From positions 766,722-830,721 of the forward strand of contig OY282381.1 of NCBI GenBank assembly GCA_958295915.1: a stretch of 64,000 nucleotides of DNA. Reading direction: 5' to 3'. Positions 26,607 to 35,653 of the stretch are shown here, piece by piece. Source of the DNA: an uncultured Caldilineaceae bacterium. GTDB lineage: Bacteria > Chloroflexota > Anaerolineae > Caldilineales > Caldilineaceae. A program made the position numbers and the translations under genes. The stretch's first letter is position 1; the number at the start of each line of letters is the position of its first letter. The notes beneath the pieces are model-generated. The model worked only from the letters and a program-made list of their open reading frames with translations, was not told the origin of the DNA and searched no databases.

Positions 26607-26871
26607 CTACGAATCACTTGTCAGCACTTCACTGGCCCAACCCCGATTCTCCCGGTACCAATTCACCAGCTCGCGCAGCCCTTGCCCGATCGACATACAT
26701 GGCGACCAAGCCAGTATCCGCCCGGCTTTCTCGATATTCGCCCAAGTTGCCGGCACGTCAGCTTTATGCGCCGCGCTGAAACGCAAATTCGCCTCCTCGC
26801 CCGTAAACTCTTCCAGCAGGCGCACTGTGTCCATCAGCGCCACGGGTCTATCTGATCCCAGGTTAATTACC
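26607..26871 (-). pseudogene. 3' fragment of an NDP-sugar epimerase gene
   Basis: This carries the last ~88 codons of the epimerase at 31030-32019 (VALMDTVRLLEEFTGEEANL...VLTSDS), nearly identical in DNA. The homology stops abruptly at about 26871 within the sequence GGTAATTAAC. The NAD-binding and catalytic parts are missing. It is the broken edge of the duplicated block. Confidence 0.88.
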
Positions 26872-26976
26872 TCTTGGAATGCGTCCCTCGTCAGCCCACA
26901 GTCGGATGGTCTTTCGAGAGACGCCCAGTTTCTCAGCTGCCTGCTTAGTTGTGTATAGCGTAAACCAATTGCACAC
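26863..26976 (-). pseudogene. Truncated excisionase/MerR-like helix-turn-helix ORF
   Basis: A 37-codon frame from GTG at 26976 reads YTTKQAAEKLGVSRKTIRLW then ADEGRIP, the classic HTH_17/excisionase or BldC/IS607-type DNA-binding module. It stops at TAA formed at the junction with the epimerase fragment. Such modules usually continue into a wing and a C-terminal domain, so this is a truncated piece. It may be a relic of a mobile element at the duplication joint. Confidence 0.65.
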
Positions 26977-27086
26977 TATCTTCTACGTTTATGTAATCTC
27001 TTGACTCGCTGCAATTAGCTCTCACCCAGTATTGATTGGACAGATTTCCAACCCTTTTGTGGCGCTCGCGACCATGGGCAAGGCGT

Positions 27087-28067
27087 TCAAAGTATTTTCC
27101 CAACCGCATCTGTAAATTGCTCGATTCGTCGTTCCCAGGTGTGGTTCTCAAGAACGTGAGCGTAGGCCCGGTCAACGATTTCCTGGCGTTCGTCCTCGTG
27201 GTTCAGATAGTAGAAGAATAGATCATCAAAGTCGCTGAGATCCGGGTTGAATAGTACACAGTGGGTCTTGTCCTCAAATAGCCCGTTATAGGCAGTTGAC
27301 CCGCTGCAAAAGAGAAGCGCCTTCGCAGCCATGATTTCGTAGAAACGGGTGCCTACGAGGTTAGCAGGGCTTGGAGTAGATAGCCACATCTTGCTCCTGT
27401 TCATCATTCGAGCATAGTCTTCTACCCTCTGATTGACGAATGGTATGCGCCCTTCCAACCAGAATATCCTGATGCGCCAGTATCGGGGTGACTTGATCGG
27501 CCACCGCAGGAAGAGACGATCTTTGACTCTGGCTCTGATGTCGGAGTATTGCATCTGCAACTGACCCGAGAATCCCAAGGCGTAGCGTTTCCTTTCGGAA
27601 TAGTCATTGAACAACTCGGGATCTACGGCAAAGGGGAAGTGAACGAAGGGAACTCCTGTCTGCTCCTGCCAGCGGCGGTAATGGTGATGCACCGTAAAGA
27701 CCATGCGGATCCCGTTGTCCTGGATGAAGCGGAATTTCTTATCGAGCTTCTTGTATTCCTTGTTGAGCACCATTACGCTCGGTATGCCTGTATTGGAAAC
27801 CTGAATGGCCGGGTGTGGGTCGAATTCCGCAACATCAGGGTTTTCAAGTTCCCATCCGGCGGCAAAGCATATCAGGTCCGGTTCAAACGGGCATAGCTTC
27901 AAGACGTTGTCGATGGTGTGCCGTCTGTCGTAGCCCTCCAGCCCTGGACCGTATCTGAAGATGCGGTGGGAGCGTCCCAGCGTCTCAGTGAACTGATGTT
28001 GGTAATAGGCGCTGACGTACCAGCTGAAGTCCGGTTGCAGAACCAGAATGTTAAGCCTGTTTATCAT
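27087..28067 (-). CDS. CgeB-like glycosyltransferase, copy 2
   Basis: 326 aa, paralogue of 23536-24519. Ends are almost identical; residues about 170-235 differ (YSERKRYALGFSGQLQMQYS, FVNQRVEDYARMMNRSKMW), which may alter acceptor or donor choice. RFYEIMAAKALLFCSGS and the C-terminal HTWERRIEQF are conserved. It overlaps the upstream deacetylase-like gene by 4 bp (ATGA), so the two are translated together in this copy only. Confidence 0.82.
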   Translation of the reverse strand: MINRLNILVLQPDFSWYVSAYYQHQFTETLGRSHRIFRYGPGLEGYDRRHTIDNVLKLCPFEPDLICFAAGWELENPDVAEFDPHPAIQVSNTGIPSVMVLNKEYKKLDKKFRFIQDNGIRMVFTVHHHYRRWQEQTGVPFVHFPFAVDPELFNDYSERKRYALGFSGQLQMQYSDIRARVKDRLFLRWPIKSPRYWRIRIFWLEGRIPFVNQRVEDYARMMNRSKMWLSTPSPANLVGTRFYEIMAAKALLFCSGSTAYNGLFEDKTHCVLFNPDLSDFDDLFFYYLNHEDERQEIVDRAYAHVLENHTWERRIEQFTDAVGKIL

Positions 28068-28888
28068 ACCGTGGATCCCTTAGCTGTCTTCAATAAATCA
28101 GAAAGTGTAAGGCTCTTTAAATGATGTTCATCCAGTATTTGGGCCAATAAAGCTGCTGTCTTATGTAGATTCTTCTCACTCCACCATTCAAGACGGGTAT
28201 TCTTGCGAAAAAAATTTTTAATGGCATATCGACTTTCGTAGCCCCGATAACCAAAATGGGTATACCCTACGATTGTATTTAGATCTTGAGACAGGTTTGT
28301 CGCCAGTTTTTGAATATAGGTCATCCTCCACCTCTTGAAGTAGAGTATGCCATCCTCTAATTGAAAAATATCTGCCATAGACAGCGGTTCGTAAATGCCA
28401 TCAAGCAGATAATCACACGTCCATACCAGATCAAACACATCTCTGATGATATCCTTTACAAAGTAACGGCTATCCGGCAAAGACCCTTCCACTTTCAGGT
28501 TTTCTTTCTTACACATACCTAGTGAATGAGACTTGGGATGTCCGCCATGTTCAATGTAGATTTTTGGATATTCCTTAAAGACGCGATGAAATATATCAAT
28601 GCTCTTCTGGAATTCATCGCGCGTATCGCTTACTTGAGAATACCCATGAAGAGCAATCTCATGTCCCAGGTCTCTCAGCTCCAGCATGAAATTTTTATAT
28701 GCTTCATCTGCTAAGCAGAGTGTTTCATTCTTGAAACAATGCCTCGATAAAGCTGAACCGTCGTCCTTGAGAGTACAGAAGACGGCTGTGGTAACGAAGA
28801 TGCCTCTTTTGTTTAATTCGCGAAAGATCTTTCGGTAGTTATCCAACAAACCATGGTCAGGATCGTTGGTCAGGACAAAGTAATTCAT
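28064..28888 (-). CDS. Polysaccharide deacetylase-like (NodB-fold) protein
   Basis: A 274-aa protein. TNDPDHG near the N-terminus provides the Asp pair, LGHEIALHGYSQ (about 92-103) resembles the His motif of the NodB/CE4 fold, and YIEHGGHPKSHS (about 128-139) is a further His-rich site. The catalytic set is not canonical, so deacetylase activity is uncertain. Codon use is visibly AT-richer than the neighbouring duplicated genes, pointing to separate acquisition. It sits between flippase-methyltransferase and CgeB-like copy 2. Confidence 0.62.
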   Translation of the reverse strand: MNYFVLTNDPDHGLLDNYRKIFRELNKRGIFVTTAVFCTLKDDGSALSRHCFKNETLCLADEAYKNFMLELRDLGHEIALHGYSQVSDTRDEFQKSIDIFHRVFKEYPKIYIEHGGHPKSHSLGMCKKENLKVEGSLPDSRYFVKDIIRDVFDLVWTCDYLLDGIYEPLSMADIFQLEDGILYFKRWRMTYIQKLATNLSQDLNTIVGYTHFGYRGYESRYAIKNFFRKNTRLEWWSEKNLHKTAALLAQILDEHHLKSLTLSDLLKTAKGSTV

Positions 28889-28936
28889 GGGTGGTCTTTC
28901 TCGCGATTACAGAAGTTCCGTTACGAATCCCATCGC

Positions 28937-31024
28937 TCAGTCGTTCAATGGCTTACCAGATGGATCATGCAATTTTGTAGCTATGAAAATCTGACTGAGT
29001 TCTCGACCCTCGAATAATCCAATTCGGAAGATCAACCTCTCCAGCCTCAATAATAGGTTGAATAAAATGCTATTGTTTGCTTTATGAAATAAGATGGAAA
29101 ATGCCCTGGGGAACACAAACGGCAGGCGGGATAAAGACCTATACTCTCTTAGCTCGAATCCTGATTCTCTGAGGATTTCTTGGACTTTCCTCTTACTGCT
29201 TTTCTCTATAGGGTATGCCGGGTCATACTTCTCCGGTAACGACTCATTCCAGATGTCGAAAATCAATATGCCACCGGGGTTCAGTAGCTTAGTGAAGATA
29301 GAAATCGCATTGATTATATCACCACAGATGCTGACCTGATTCCCAATAGAAATAATCGCGTCAAAAGCCTGATTGTCTATAATCTTATCGGGGCTGGTTC
29401 TCAAATCCAAAACCATCTTCGGATAGCGAAACTTATTTAGAATTTCAGGCGAAATGTCGGAAACGGTAATGTTGTCAGAATATAATGCCAACTTCCTCGT
29501 AATTCTTCCAGAATAAGCTCCTATTTCCAATATATTCTGATCCTTGTTCAGGTATCGTGCGAATAAGATCTGTATCAATTCGTTCACGATATGATCCTCT
29601 AAACGACTTCGGCCTCTCTTAAATTTCGTTTGGTATTGTTTATATACTTGCGGATTGAGATAGAATTCTTTAGCTGATTTGTGGTGTTTCGGCGCTGCTG
29701 AGGCCGCGTTATTTCGGTAGCTCTGACGCAGTACCTGGATTATGAATGGAATGATGACAGCGGTATAGACCATGAAGTACGTCGTATTGGCCCAGGCCGC
29801 TCCCGCCACACCATACCAAGGCATCAGCCACAGGATGACGGCGAGGAATGCCACGAAGGCCCCCGTAAGCGCTACCACTGATGGCCAGATACGGCCCGTA
29901 ACCTCAGGCAGTACTGAGAGCGCGGAGATGCTGGTAGCGAAGAATGATCCGAGAATCATAATCAGCAACAGTGGGCCAGCGCTGGAGAAATCAGGGCCCA
30001 GGATGAACCGTATTACGATTCCATGAAACATGGCCAACAACCCGAATCCTACTGTGGATAATATGATTGATAGGAGGGTGAATCGGAGCGATATCCGTCG
30101 CAGGTTCGCTCCTTGGCGCGCGTGCCATTGCCTGCTGTACTCGACCTGCACTCCATTCACAATCGGTTGAAACGGTCGTCTTGCTATGTCGATGATCCGC
30201 CGTGCTGCGCGGTATAGTCCGACATCAGCTGCGCCTGCGAACTGCGCCACCAGGATGGAGTCCAGATGCTGGGTCAATGCCCCTATGGTTGTTTTCCCGA
30301 ATGTTCCAGTTTGGAACTGTATCACGTTCGGCGGGACTTTGAGCGATAGCGAGCTCAGGAAGCCGGTCATTCCTACCCGTCCTGTGAATATGGCGGCGGC
30401 GGCGAACATCCCGACTCCGTCCACCGCGGCGCCGGCAACATACGCCAGGATCACCTCGGTCAACCCGCCCTCCGTCAGCCATGCCACCGCAAGCAGGGCG
30501 ACTCTGGTCAGTGTGCCCGCAGTAGTAATGGCCAGGTTCAGCGACACCCGGTCGGCCAGCCTCAGCACCGCCAGCGTCTCTGTTTGCGTAGCCATCAAAA
30601 TGCCCACGACACCGTACAGGAGCACTGCGCCCGTGTAGGCTTCGTCGATTCCGACCAGGCTGCTGGCCGTGAGGGTGAGGGCCGCGATGAGCGCGTACGC
30701 GACGAGCGACAGGCCCGCGGATACAGCCAGCGTGAAACGCAGTATGCGAGACGCCTCCTCCGGCCGTCCCTCAGCCACGCTCCCCGTTACGAACGTCGTA
30801 ACGGCGGATCCGCCCGGTATAGACACCAATCCGTGAATGAGCGAGGTGACGGCAATTATGATACTCAGAACGCCGAAGCCTTCCAGTCCGAGAGTCCTGG
30901 CAGAGAGAGACACCTGCGCCAGACTGCCCAAGATCTGGACGACCAGTATCGCCCCCATCCAGAGGGTCTGCCGGGCAATGCGCCGGTCGGAGGCCGGCAG
31001 CATCCGCTCGATTCGAGATCTCAT
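28937..31024 (-). CDS. Flippase copy 2 fused in frame to a SAM methyltransferase
   Basis: 695 aa. Residues 1-435 are a Wzx/MATE-type flippase nearly identical to 25285-26601. From about residue 440 (NNAASAAPKHHKSAKEFYL) a class I methyltransferase begins: QNILEIGAYSGRITRKLAL is SAM motif I (about 490), then TVSDISPEIL, FDAIISIGNQVSICG and LNPGGILIFDIWNES. The last ~250 codons are AT-richer than the flippase part. No stop or start lies at the joint, so a fused cytoplasm-facing methyltransferase is predicted. Confidence 0.85.
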   Translation of the reverse strand: MRSRIERMLPASDRRIARQTLWMGAILVVQILGSLAQVSLSARTLGLEGFGVLSIIIAVTSLIHGLVSIPGGSAVTTFVTGSVAEGRPEEASRILRFTLAVSAGLSLVAYALIAALTLTASSLVGIDEAYTGAVLLYGVVGILMATQTETLAVLRLADRVSLNLAITTAGTLTRVALLAVAWLTEGGLTEVILAYVAGAAVDGVGMFAAAAIFTGRVGMTGFLSSLSLKVPPNVIQFQTGTFGKTTIGALTQHLDSILVAQFAGAADVGLYRAARRIIDIARRPFQPIVNGVQVEYSRQWHARQGANLRRISLRFTLLSIILSTVGFGLLAMFHGIVIRFILGPDFSSAGPLLLIMILGSFFATSISALSVLPEVTGRIWPSVVALTGAFVAFLAVILWLMPWYGVAGAAWANTTYFMVYTAVIIPFIIQVLRQSYRNNAASAAPKHHKSAKEFYLNPQVYKQYQTKFKRGRSRLEDHIVNELIQILFARYLNKDQNILEIGAYSGRITRKLALYSDNITVSDISPEILNKFRYPKMVLDLRTSPDKIIDNQAFDAIISIGNQVSICGDIINAISIFTKLLNPGGILIFDIWNESLPEKYDPAYPIEKSSKRKVQEILRESGFELREYRSLSRLPFVFPRAFSILFHKANNSILFNLLLRLERLIFRIGLFEGRELSQIFIATKLHDPSGKPLND

Positions 31025-31029
31025 TCTAA

Positions 31030-32019
31030 CTACGAATCACTTGTCAGCACTTCACTGGCCCAACCCCGATTCTCCCGGTACCAATTCACCAGCTCGCGCA
31101 GCCCTTGCCCGATCGACATACATGGCGACCAAGCCAGTATCCGCCCGGCTTTCTCGATATTCGCCCAAGTTGCCGGCACGTCAGCTTTATGCGCCGCGCT
31201 GAAACACAAATTCGCCTCCTCGCCCGTAAACTCTTCCAGCAGGCGCACTGTGTCCATCAGCGCCACGGGTCTATCTGATCCCAGGTTAATTACCTCGTAG
31301 CCAAGCTGCTTCAGGCCCGCAATCGTGCCCCGGGCGATGTCGTCCACGTAGGTAAAGTCACGAGACTGCCGGCCGTCGCCATAAATGGCGACAGGACGCC
31401 CCTCGCTGATCCACTGCGTAAAGCGAAAGAGAGACATATCCGGCCGTCCGGCCGGGCCGTAGACCGTGAAGTAGCGGAAGACCGTTACATCAATGCCATA
31501 GAGATAATGATAGGTGTGGCAAAGAGCTTCCGCTCCCTTCTTGGAAGCGGCGTAGGATGAGAGCGGTCGGTCGGTATCCGCCGTATCCTCGTTGTAGGGC
31601 AGCGGATTGTCCTGACCATAGAGACTCGATGTGGAGGCCAATACGAATTTGGCAATACCGAACTGCCGGCACGCTTCCAGCAAATTCAGCGTGCCCGTGA
31701 TGTTTGTCTCCACATAGACCCAGGGATTCTCGACGGATTGGCGAGGGTTGGCTCGCGCGGCCAAATTGATGATGGCGTCAACTTGAATTGCGAAGCGCGC
31801 GAATAGATCATGCAGTGCCTGACGAGCACAGATATCCTGATGATAAAAGCTGAAGTTGGGATGGCTTTTGATCTGATCCAGACGCCAGTGTTTGAGGCGT
31901 GCGTCATAAGCGTCATTGAGGTTGTCGATGCCGATGACGGTATGGCCGTCCGCCAGCAGAAATTCGGAGACCTTCCAGCCAATAAAACCAGCGGCGCCGG
32001 TCACTACGTAGGTTCCCAT
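31030..32019 (-). CDS. NAD-dependent epimerase (UDP-glucuronate 4-epimerase-like)
   Basis: A 329-aa extended SDR. YVVTGAAGFIGWKVSEFLL binds NAD; IDNLNDAYD, LAARANPRQSVENPW, ASTSSLYG and SSYAASKKGAE (Tyr/Lys), then RYFTVYGPAGRPDM and RDFTYVDDIARG follow. DNLNDAYD and VYGP-RPDM are hallmarks of UDP-glucuronate/galacturonate 4-epimerases. It is the first gene of the minus-strand polysaccharide run, 5 bp before the flippase fusion. A broken copy lies at 26607. Confidence 0.92.
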   Translation of the reverse strand: MGTYVVTGAAGFIGWKVSEFLLADGHTVIGIDNLNDAYDARLKHWRLDQIKSHPNFSFYHQDICARQALHDLFARFAIQVDAIINLAARANPRQSVENPWVYVETNITGTLNLLEACRQFGIAKFVLASTSSLYGQDNPLPYNEDTADTDRPLSSYAASKKGAEALCHTYHYLYGIDVTVFRYFTVYGPAGRPDMSLFRFTQWISEGRPVAIYGDGRQSRDFTYVDDIARGTIAGLKQLGYEVINLGSDRPVALMDTVRLLEEFTGEEANLCFSAAHKADVPATWANIEKAGRILAWSPCMSIGQGLRELVNWYRENRGWASEVLTSDS

Positions 32020-32265
32020 ACCAAAATTCTTTCAGGATTGCAGCCATGAACGGTCGTAGGTAATCCCACACCTTCCTGCTTAAAAAACAACAGGCGTCAA
32101 GCATACTATAGGCACATTGATTTCCCAAGAATGCGGGCGCATGTGGGCGCGACCCAACATGGGGGCGTTTCTGGCTCATCTTTGGCAGGCTGAATGCAAC
32201 GCAAAGACGCAGACGCCGCAGGGACGCAATGAGACTATGGACTATAGACTTCGTGTCGATGCGCC

Positions 32266-32373
32266 CGGTGACTGTCCTGGGCCGCCAGCAATCGGAGCGC
32301 CACTGGGTTGTATTCATTTTGATGTTGTATACATTTTGATCCGGGCGCCGTTTCCGTTTACGCTATGAAACAT
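32266..32373 (-). pseudogene. Degraded 5' end of a glutaredoxin gene
   Basis: ATG at 32373 starts a copy of the glutaredoxin 5' end (HSVN...IKMYTT), which is soon interrupted by a small duplication and a stop. It then resumes as NTTQWRSDCWRP, where the active site CPDC has become RSDC. Homology ends near 32266. It is diverged from the intact gene at 5138-5410 and cannot be functional. Confidence 0.85.
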
Positions 32374-32538
32374 GCGATTTTCCTGTTGTCTGAATTGGAT
32401 CTGGATGCGCATGATTGGTACGATCCGACCTGCGCGCCCCGGCGCATTGCTTAGCGAATATACAGCGCGCGTGAACCTGTTGCCTGATTTTTTACCCTAA
32501 AAAGCTATGGTGTACTCTACAGGATGATGCAAAGATGA
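32277..32538. repeat. Right direct repeat bounding the polysaccharide locus
   Basis: Same orientation as 5330-5574. It contains the glutaredoxin remnant, the divergent promoter region and the leader ending in GATGATGCAAAGATGAC, which here forms the start of the FAD/Fe-S dehydrogenase gene. The remaining 32020-32276 stretch holds no gene. It contains a CGCAAAGACGCAG-type low-complexity repeat near 32199. Confidence 0.85.
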
Positions 32539-35500
32539 CTCAGTACTCCTCGCTGCAAACCGCAGCCAACCTGCCCTCCTCGGCCTTCTCTGGGCCTGCC
32601 CAGGAGACGCAGGAGTTGATCCAACAATTGGAAAAAGCCATTGATGGCGAAGTGCGCTTCGACGGGTATAGCCGGATGCTCTACAGCACCGATGCCAGCC
32701 AATACCAGATCCAACCGCTGGGGGTTGTCATTCCCCGCAGCGCGGACGATGTGCAGGCCGCTGTGGAGATCGCCGCCCGCTACCGCGTGCCGGTGCTGCC
32801 CCGGGGGGGCGGTAGTTCTCTGGCGGGGCAGTGTGTCGGCCCGGCGCTCGTCATCGACATGAGCAAATACATGGACCGCATCCTGGCCGTGGATGAGGAA
32901 GCCCGCACCGTCGCTGTCCAGTCAGGGATCACCATCGGAACCCTCAACCGCACCCTTGCCCCCTTAGGTCTGATGCTGGGGCCGGACCCGGCCAGCGCCG
33001 ACCGGGCCACGGTTGGCGGCTCCATCGGCAACAACGCCACCGGCAGCCACAGCATCCTCTACGGTATGATGGCGGACAACGCGCTCGAGACGAGCGTCGT
33101 CCTCAGCGACGGTTCCAGCGCCCGCTTCGGAGCTGTGGATCCCAGAGATCTGGCAAGCCGGGGACGGGGCAACTCTTTGGAGGCGCAGATTTACCGCCAG
33201 ATCCCCCGCATCGTGCGCGTCCATCTCGAGCAGATTATGGAACGCTGGCCCCAGCATTGGCGCCGGGTCTCTGGCTACAATCTGGACCGTCTGGTCGCGG
33301 CGCTGCTTCTTCACGAGAATGGGGCGCCGGAGAGCGCCCAACAGCGCGGAGATCGCTCCCAGCGCCTGCGCGCAAAGCTGGGTTTCGACAATCTCTTCCG
33401 CTCAGAGTTCTGTGATTCAGCTCACATCGACAGCTTCAATCTGACCCAGCTGATCACCGGCAGCGAAGGCACACTGGCCACCGTCACCGGCGCGCTCCTG
33501 CAACTGGTCCCCCGCCCGCAGATGACCTCTCTGGCGGTCGTTCATTTCGACCGGCTCATCGATGCCTGCGCCGCGGTCCCCGATATCCTGGAAACAGGTC
33601 CGAGCGCGTCTGAGCTGCTGGATAAACACCTGATAGACCTGGCGCGCGCGCAGCCGGAGTGGGCCAAACGGCTTCACTTTGTGGACGGCGACCCAGAGGC
33701 CGTGCTGCTGACCGAATATTACGGGGCCAGTGAACAGGAATTGACCGGCAAGCTGGAGGGTCTGGAGCGGCGCCTGCGAAGACAGGGCTGGAAAAGCGCG
33801 GTCGTCAAGCTGTTGGACCCAGCCCGCCAGAAAGATGTGTGGGATGTGCGCAAGGCCGGGCTGAACATTCTGATGGGGCGCAGAGGGGACTATAAGCCGG
33901 TGCCGGGCATCGAGGATGTATCGGTGCCGCAGGAGAAGCTGGCCGAGTACATGAAACAGATCCTGGACTTCTGTGGCGAGCGGGAAGACGTCCCCGGCAT
34001 CGCCGTCTACGCCCACGCCTCTGCCGGCTGCCTGCACGTGCGCCCGCTGTTGAATCTCAAGAAGCAGACCGGCATCGACACCCTGCGCGCCGTAGGGGAA
34101 CATGCCTGCGATCTGGCGGTCAGTTTCGGCGGCGCCATGAGCGGCGAGCACGGTGATGGCCTGGCCCGCAGCTATCTGCACCCCCGGCTGTTTGGCGCCG
34201 AACTGTACGGCGCCATGCGCCAGGTGAAGGAGGTCTTCGACCCGGACAACCGCATGAATCCGGGCAAAATTATCGACGCCCACGCCGCCACGGAAAACCT
34301 GCGCTTCGGCAGAGAGTACGAGACGATCGAACTGCGTACAGTCTTCGACTGGAGCAGCGACTTCGGCTACGCTGGGGCCATCGAAATGTGCAACGGGGCC
34401 GGCGTCTGCCGCAAGCTGGGCGCGGGGACTATGTGTCCCAGCTATATCGCCACCAAGGATGAAAAGGACACCACGCGCGGCCGAGCCAATGCCCTGCGCA
34501 ACGCGCTGGCCGGGCGCATCCCCCGCGAGCAGCTCTTCTCACCGCAAATGTACGAAGTGATGGACCTGTGCATCGGCTGCAAAGCCTGCAAAAGCGAATG
34601 TCCCTCGTCCGTGGATATGGCCCGCATCAAAGCCGAATATCTGGTCCACTACTACGAGCGAAACGGCCTGCCCCTCTTCAACCGCTTGATGGGGCTGCTG
34701 CCCACCTTGAATGGGCTGCTCTTTCGCTTTGGCCGCCCACTGATCCCCCTGGTCAACGGCAGCATGAAGGCTGCGCCGCTGAAGGCGCTCCTTGCGCAGA
34801 TCGGCATCCATCCGCGCCGGGATCTGCCCGCCTATGCCTCCCAGTCGTTTTCCGCATGGTTCGCGCGCCGTGCATCAGGCGTCCAACAGGCCCCTTCCAG
34901 ACACAATACGCCCTCCGTCATCCTTTTCCACGACACCTGGGCCGAGTATAACCACCCGGAGATCGGGCAGGCCGCGGTGCAGGTGTTAGAGGCTGCTGGC
35001 CACCGGGTCCACCTGGCAACGGGACGAGCCTGCTGCGGTCGGCCGCTCATCACTGGGGGCCAGGCGAACAAGGCCAGCAAATGGGTGGACCAGAATGTGG
35101 CCCTGCTTTCTCCCTACGCGCGCCAGGGTATCCCAATCGTCGGTCTGGAGCCTAGTTGTATCCTGACTCTGCGGGATGAATACTTGGATCTGGCGTCGGA
35201 TCGTGAGATGGCGCGCATCCTGGCGGACAATGCCTTCACTTTTGATGAGTTCATCGCCGCCGGGAATGGCGGCGAGGCTGGGCGCATCGGCAGCATCTGG
35301 CGCACGCATGCCGGCGCAGCCTATCTGCATACGCACTGTCATCAGAAGGCGTTAATCGGCAACGAAGCCAGCGTTGCCGCGTTGCGCGCGGCCGGCTACA
35401 GCGTGCAGATACTAGACAGTGGCTGCTGCGGCATGGCCGGTGATTTCGGCTATGGCGTAGATCACTACGAAGTGAGCCGCGCCATCGGTGAGGACCGGCT

Positions 35501-35642
35501 CTTCCCGGCGACGCGCGCTATGCCTGCGGACGCGCTCTTGGTCGCCAGTGGCGCCAGTTGCCGCGAGCAGATCCAACACTTCGCTGGACGCGCGTCGCTC
35601 CATGTGGCCCAGGCATTGGCTGAGGCCTTGAAATCAGACTAG
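32535..35642 (+). CDS. FAD-linked oxidase with C-terminal Fe-S domain (GlcD-GlcF/YdiJ-like)
   Basis: 1,035 aa. Residues ~60-240 form a PCMH-type FAD-binding domain (PRGGGSSLAGQCVG, GGSIGNNATGSHSI). Residues ~380-580 are the FAD-oxidase C-terminal domain with SGEHGDGLARS. Next come ferredoxin-type clusters: a first Cys group near CNGAGVCRKLG and then CIGCKACKSECPSS (about 675). Two cysteine-rich CCG modules (ACCGRPL, SGCCGMAG) end the protein. This architecture matches D-2-hydroxyglutarate/lactate/glycolate dehydrogenases passing electrons to the respiratory chain. The start lies in the shared promoter repeat. Confidence 0.94.
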   Translation: MTQYSSLQTAANLPSSAFSGPAQETQELIQQLEKAIDGEVRFDGYSRMLYSTDASQYQIQPLGVVIPRSADDVQAAVEIAARYRVPVLPRGGGSSLAGQCVGPALVIDMSKYMDRILAVDEEARTVAVQSGITIGTLNRTLAPLGLMLGPDPASADRATVGGSIGNNATGSHSILYGMMADNALETSVVLSDGSSARFGAVDPRDLASRGRGNSLEAQIYRQIPRIVRVHLEQIMERWPQHWRRVSGYNLDRLVAALLLHENGAPESAQQRGDRSQRLRAKLGFDNLFRSEFCDSAHIDSFNLTQLITGSEGTLATVTGALLQLVPRPQMTSLAVVHFDRLIDACAAVPDILETGPSASELLDKHLIDLARAQPEWAKRLHFVDGDPEAVLLTEYYGASEQELTGKLEGLERRLRRQGWKSAVVKLLDPARQKDVWDVRKAGLNILMGRRGDYKPVPGIEDVSVPQEKLAEYMKQILDFCGEREDVPGIAVYAHASAGCLHVRPLLNLKKQTGIDTLRAVGEHACDLAVSFGGAMSGEHGDGLARSYLHPRLFGAELYGAMRQVKEVFDPDNRMNPGKIIDAHAATENLRFGREYETIELRTVFDWSSDFGYAGAIEMCNGAGVCRKLGAGTMCPSYIATKDEKDTTRGRANALRNALAGRIPREQLFSPQMYEVMDLCIGCKACKSECPSSVDMARIKAEYLVHYYERNGLPLFNRLMGLLPTLNGLLFRFGRPLIPLVNGSMKAAPLKALLAQIGIHPRRDLPAYASQSFSAWFARRASGVQQAPSRHNTPSVILFHDTWAEYNHPEIGQAAVQVLEAAGHRVHLATGRACCGRPLITGGQANKASKWVDQNVALLSPYARQGIPIVGLEPSCILTLRDEYLDLASDREMARILADNAFTFDEFIAAGNGGEAGRIGSIWRTHAGAAYLHTHCHQKALIGNEASVAALRAAGYSVQILDSGCCGMAGDFGYGVDHYEVSRAIGEDRLFPATRAMPADALLVASGASCREQIQHFAGRASLHVAQALAEALKSD

Positions 35643-35653
35643 GATGTATATGA

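Larger units (their letters stand above)
23470..31293. repeat. Segmental duplication of a glycosyltransferase-flippase-epimerase block
   Basis: Two pairs of near-identical blocks: 23470-24519 with 27020-28067, and about 25300-26871 with about 29720-31293. Order and orientation are the same in both. The material between the blocks differs completely: copy 1 has a small coiled-coil gene and repeats (0.8 kb); copy 2 has an AT-richer deacetylase and methyltransferase segment (1.6 kb). Copy 1 ends inside the epimerase gene. Confidence 0.9.

Noticed and set aside
26161..26958. 265-codon plus-strand frame over the flippase and epimerase fragment (a twin at 30584-31300)
   Set aside because: It is antisense to the flippase and appears twice only because the block is duplicated.
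33417..34283. 288-codon open frame antisense to the FAD/Fe-S dehydrogenase gene
   Set aside because: It is a shadow of GC-rich coding sequence; the sense-strand protein has clear domains throughout.
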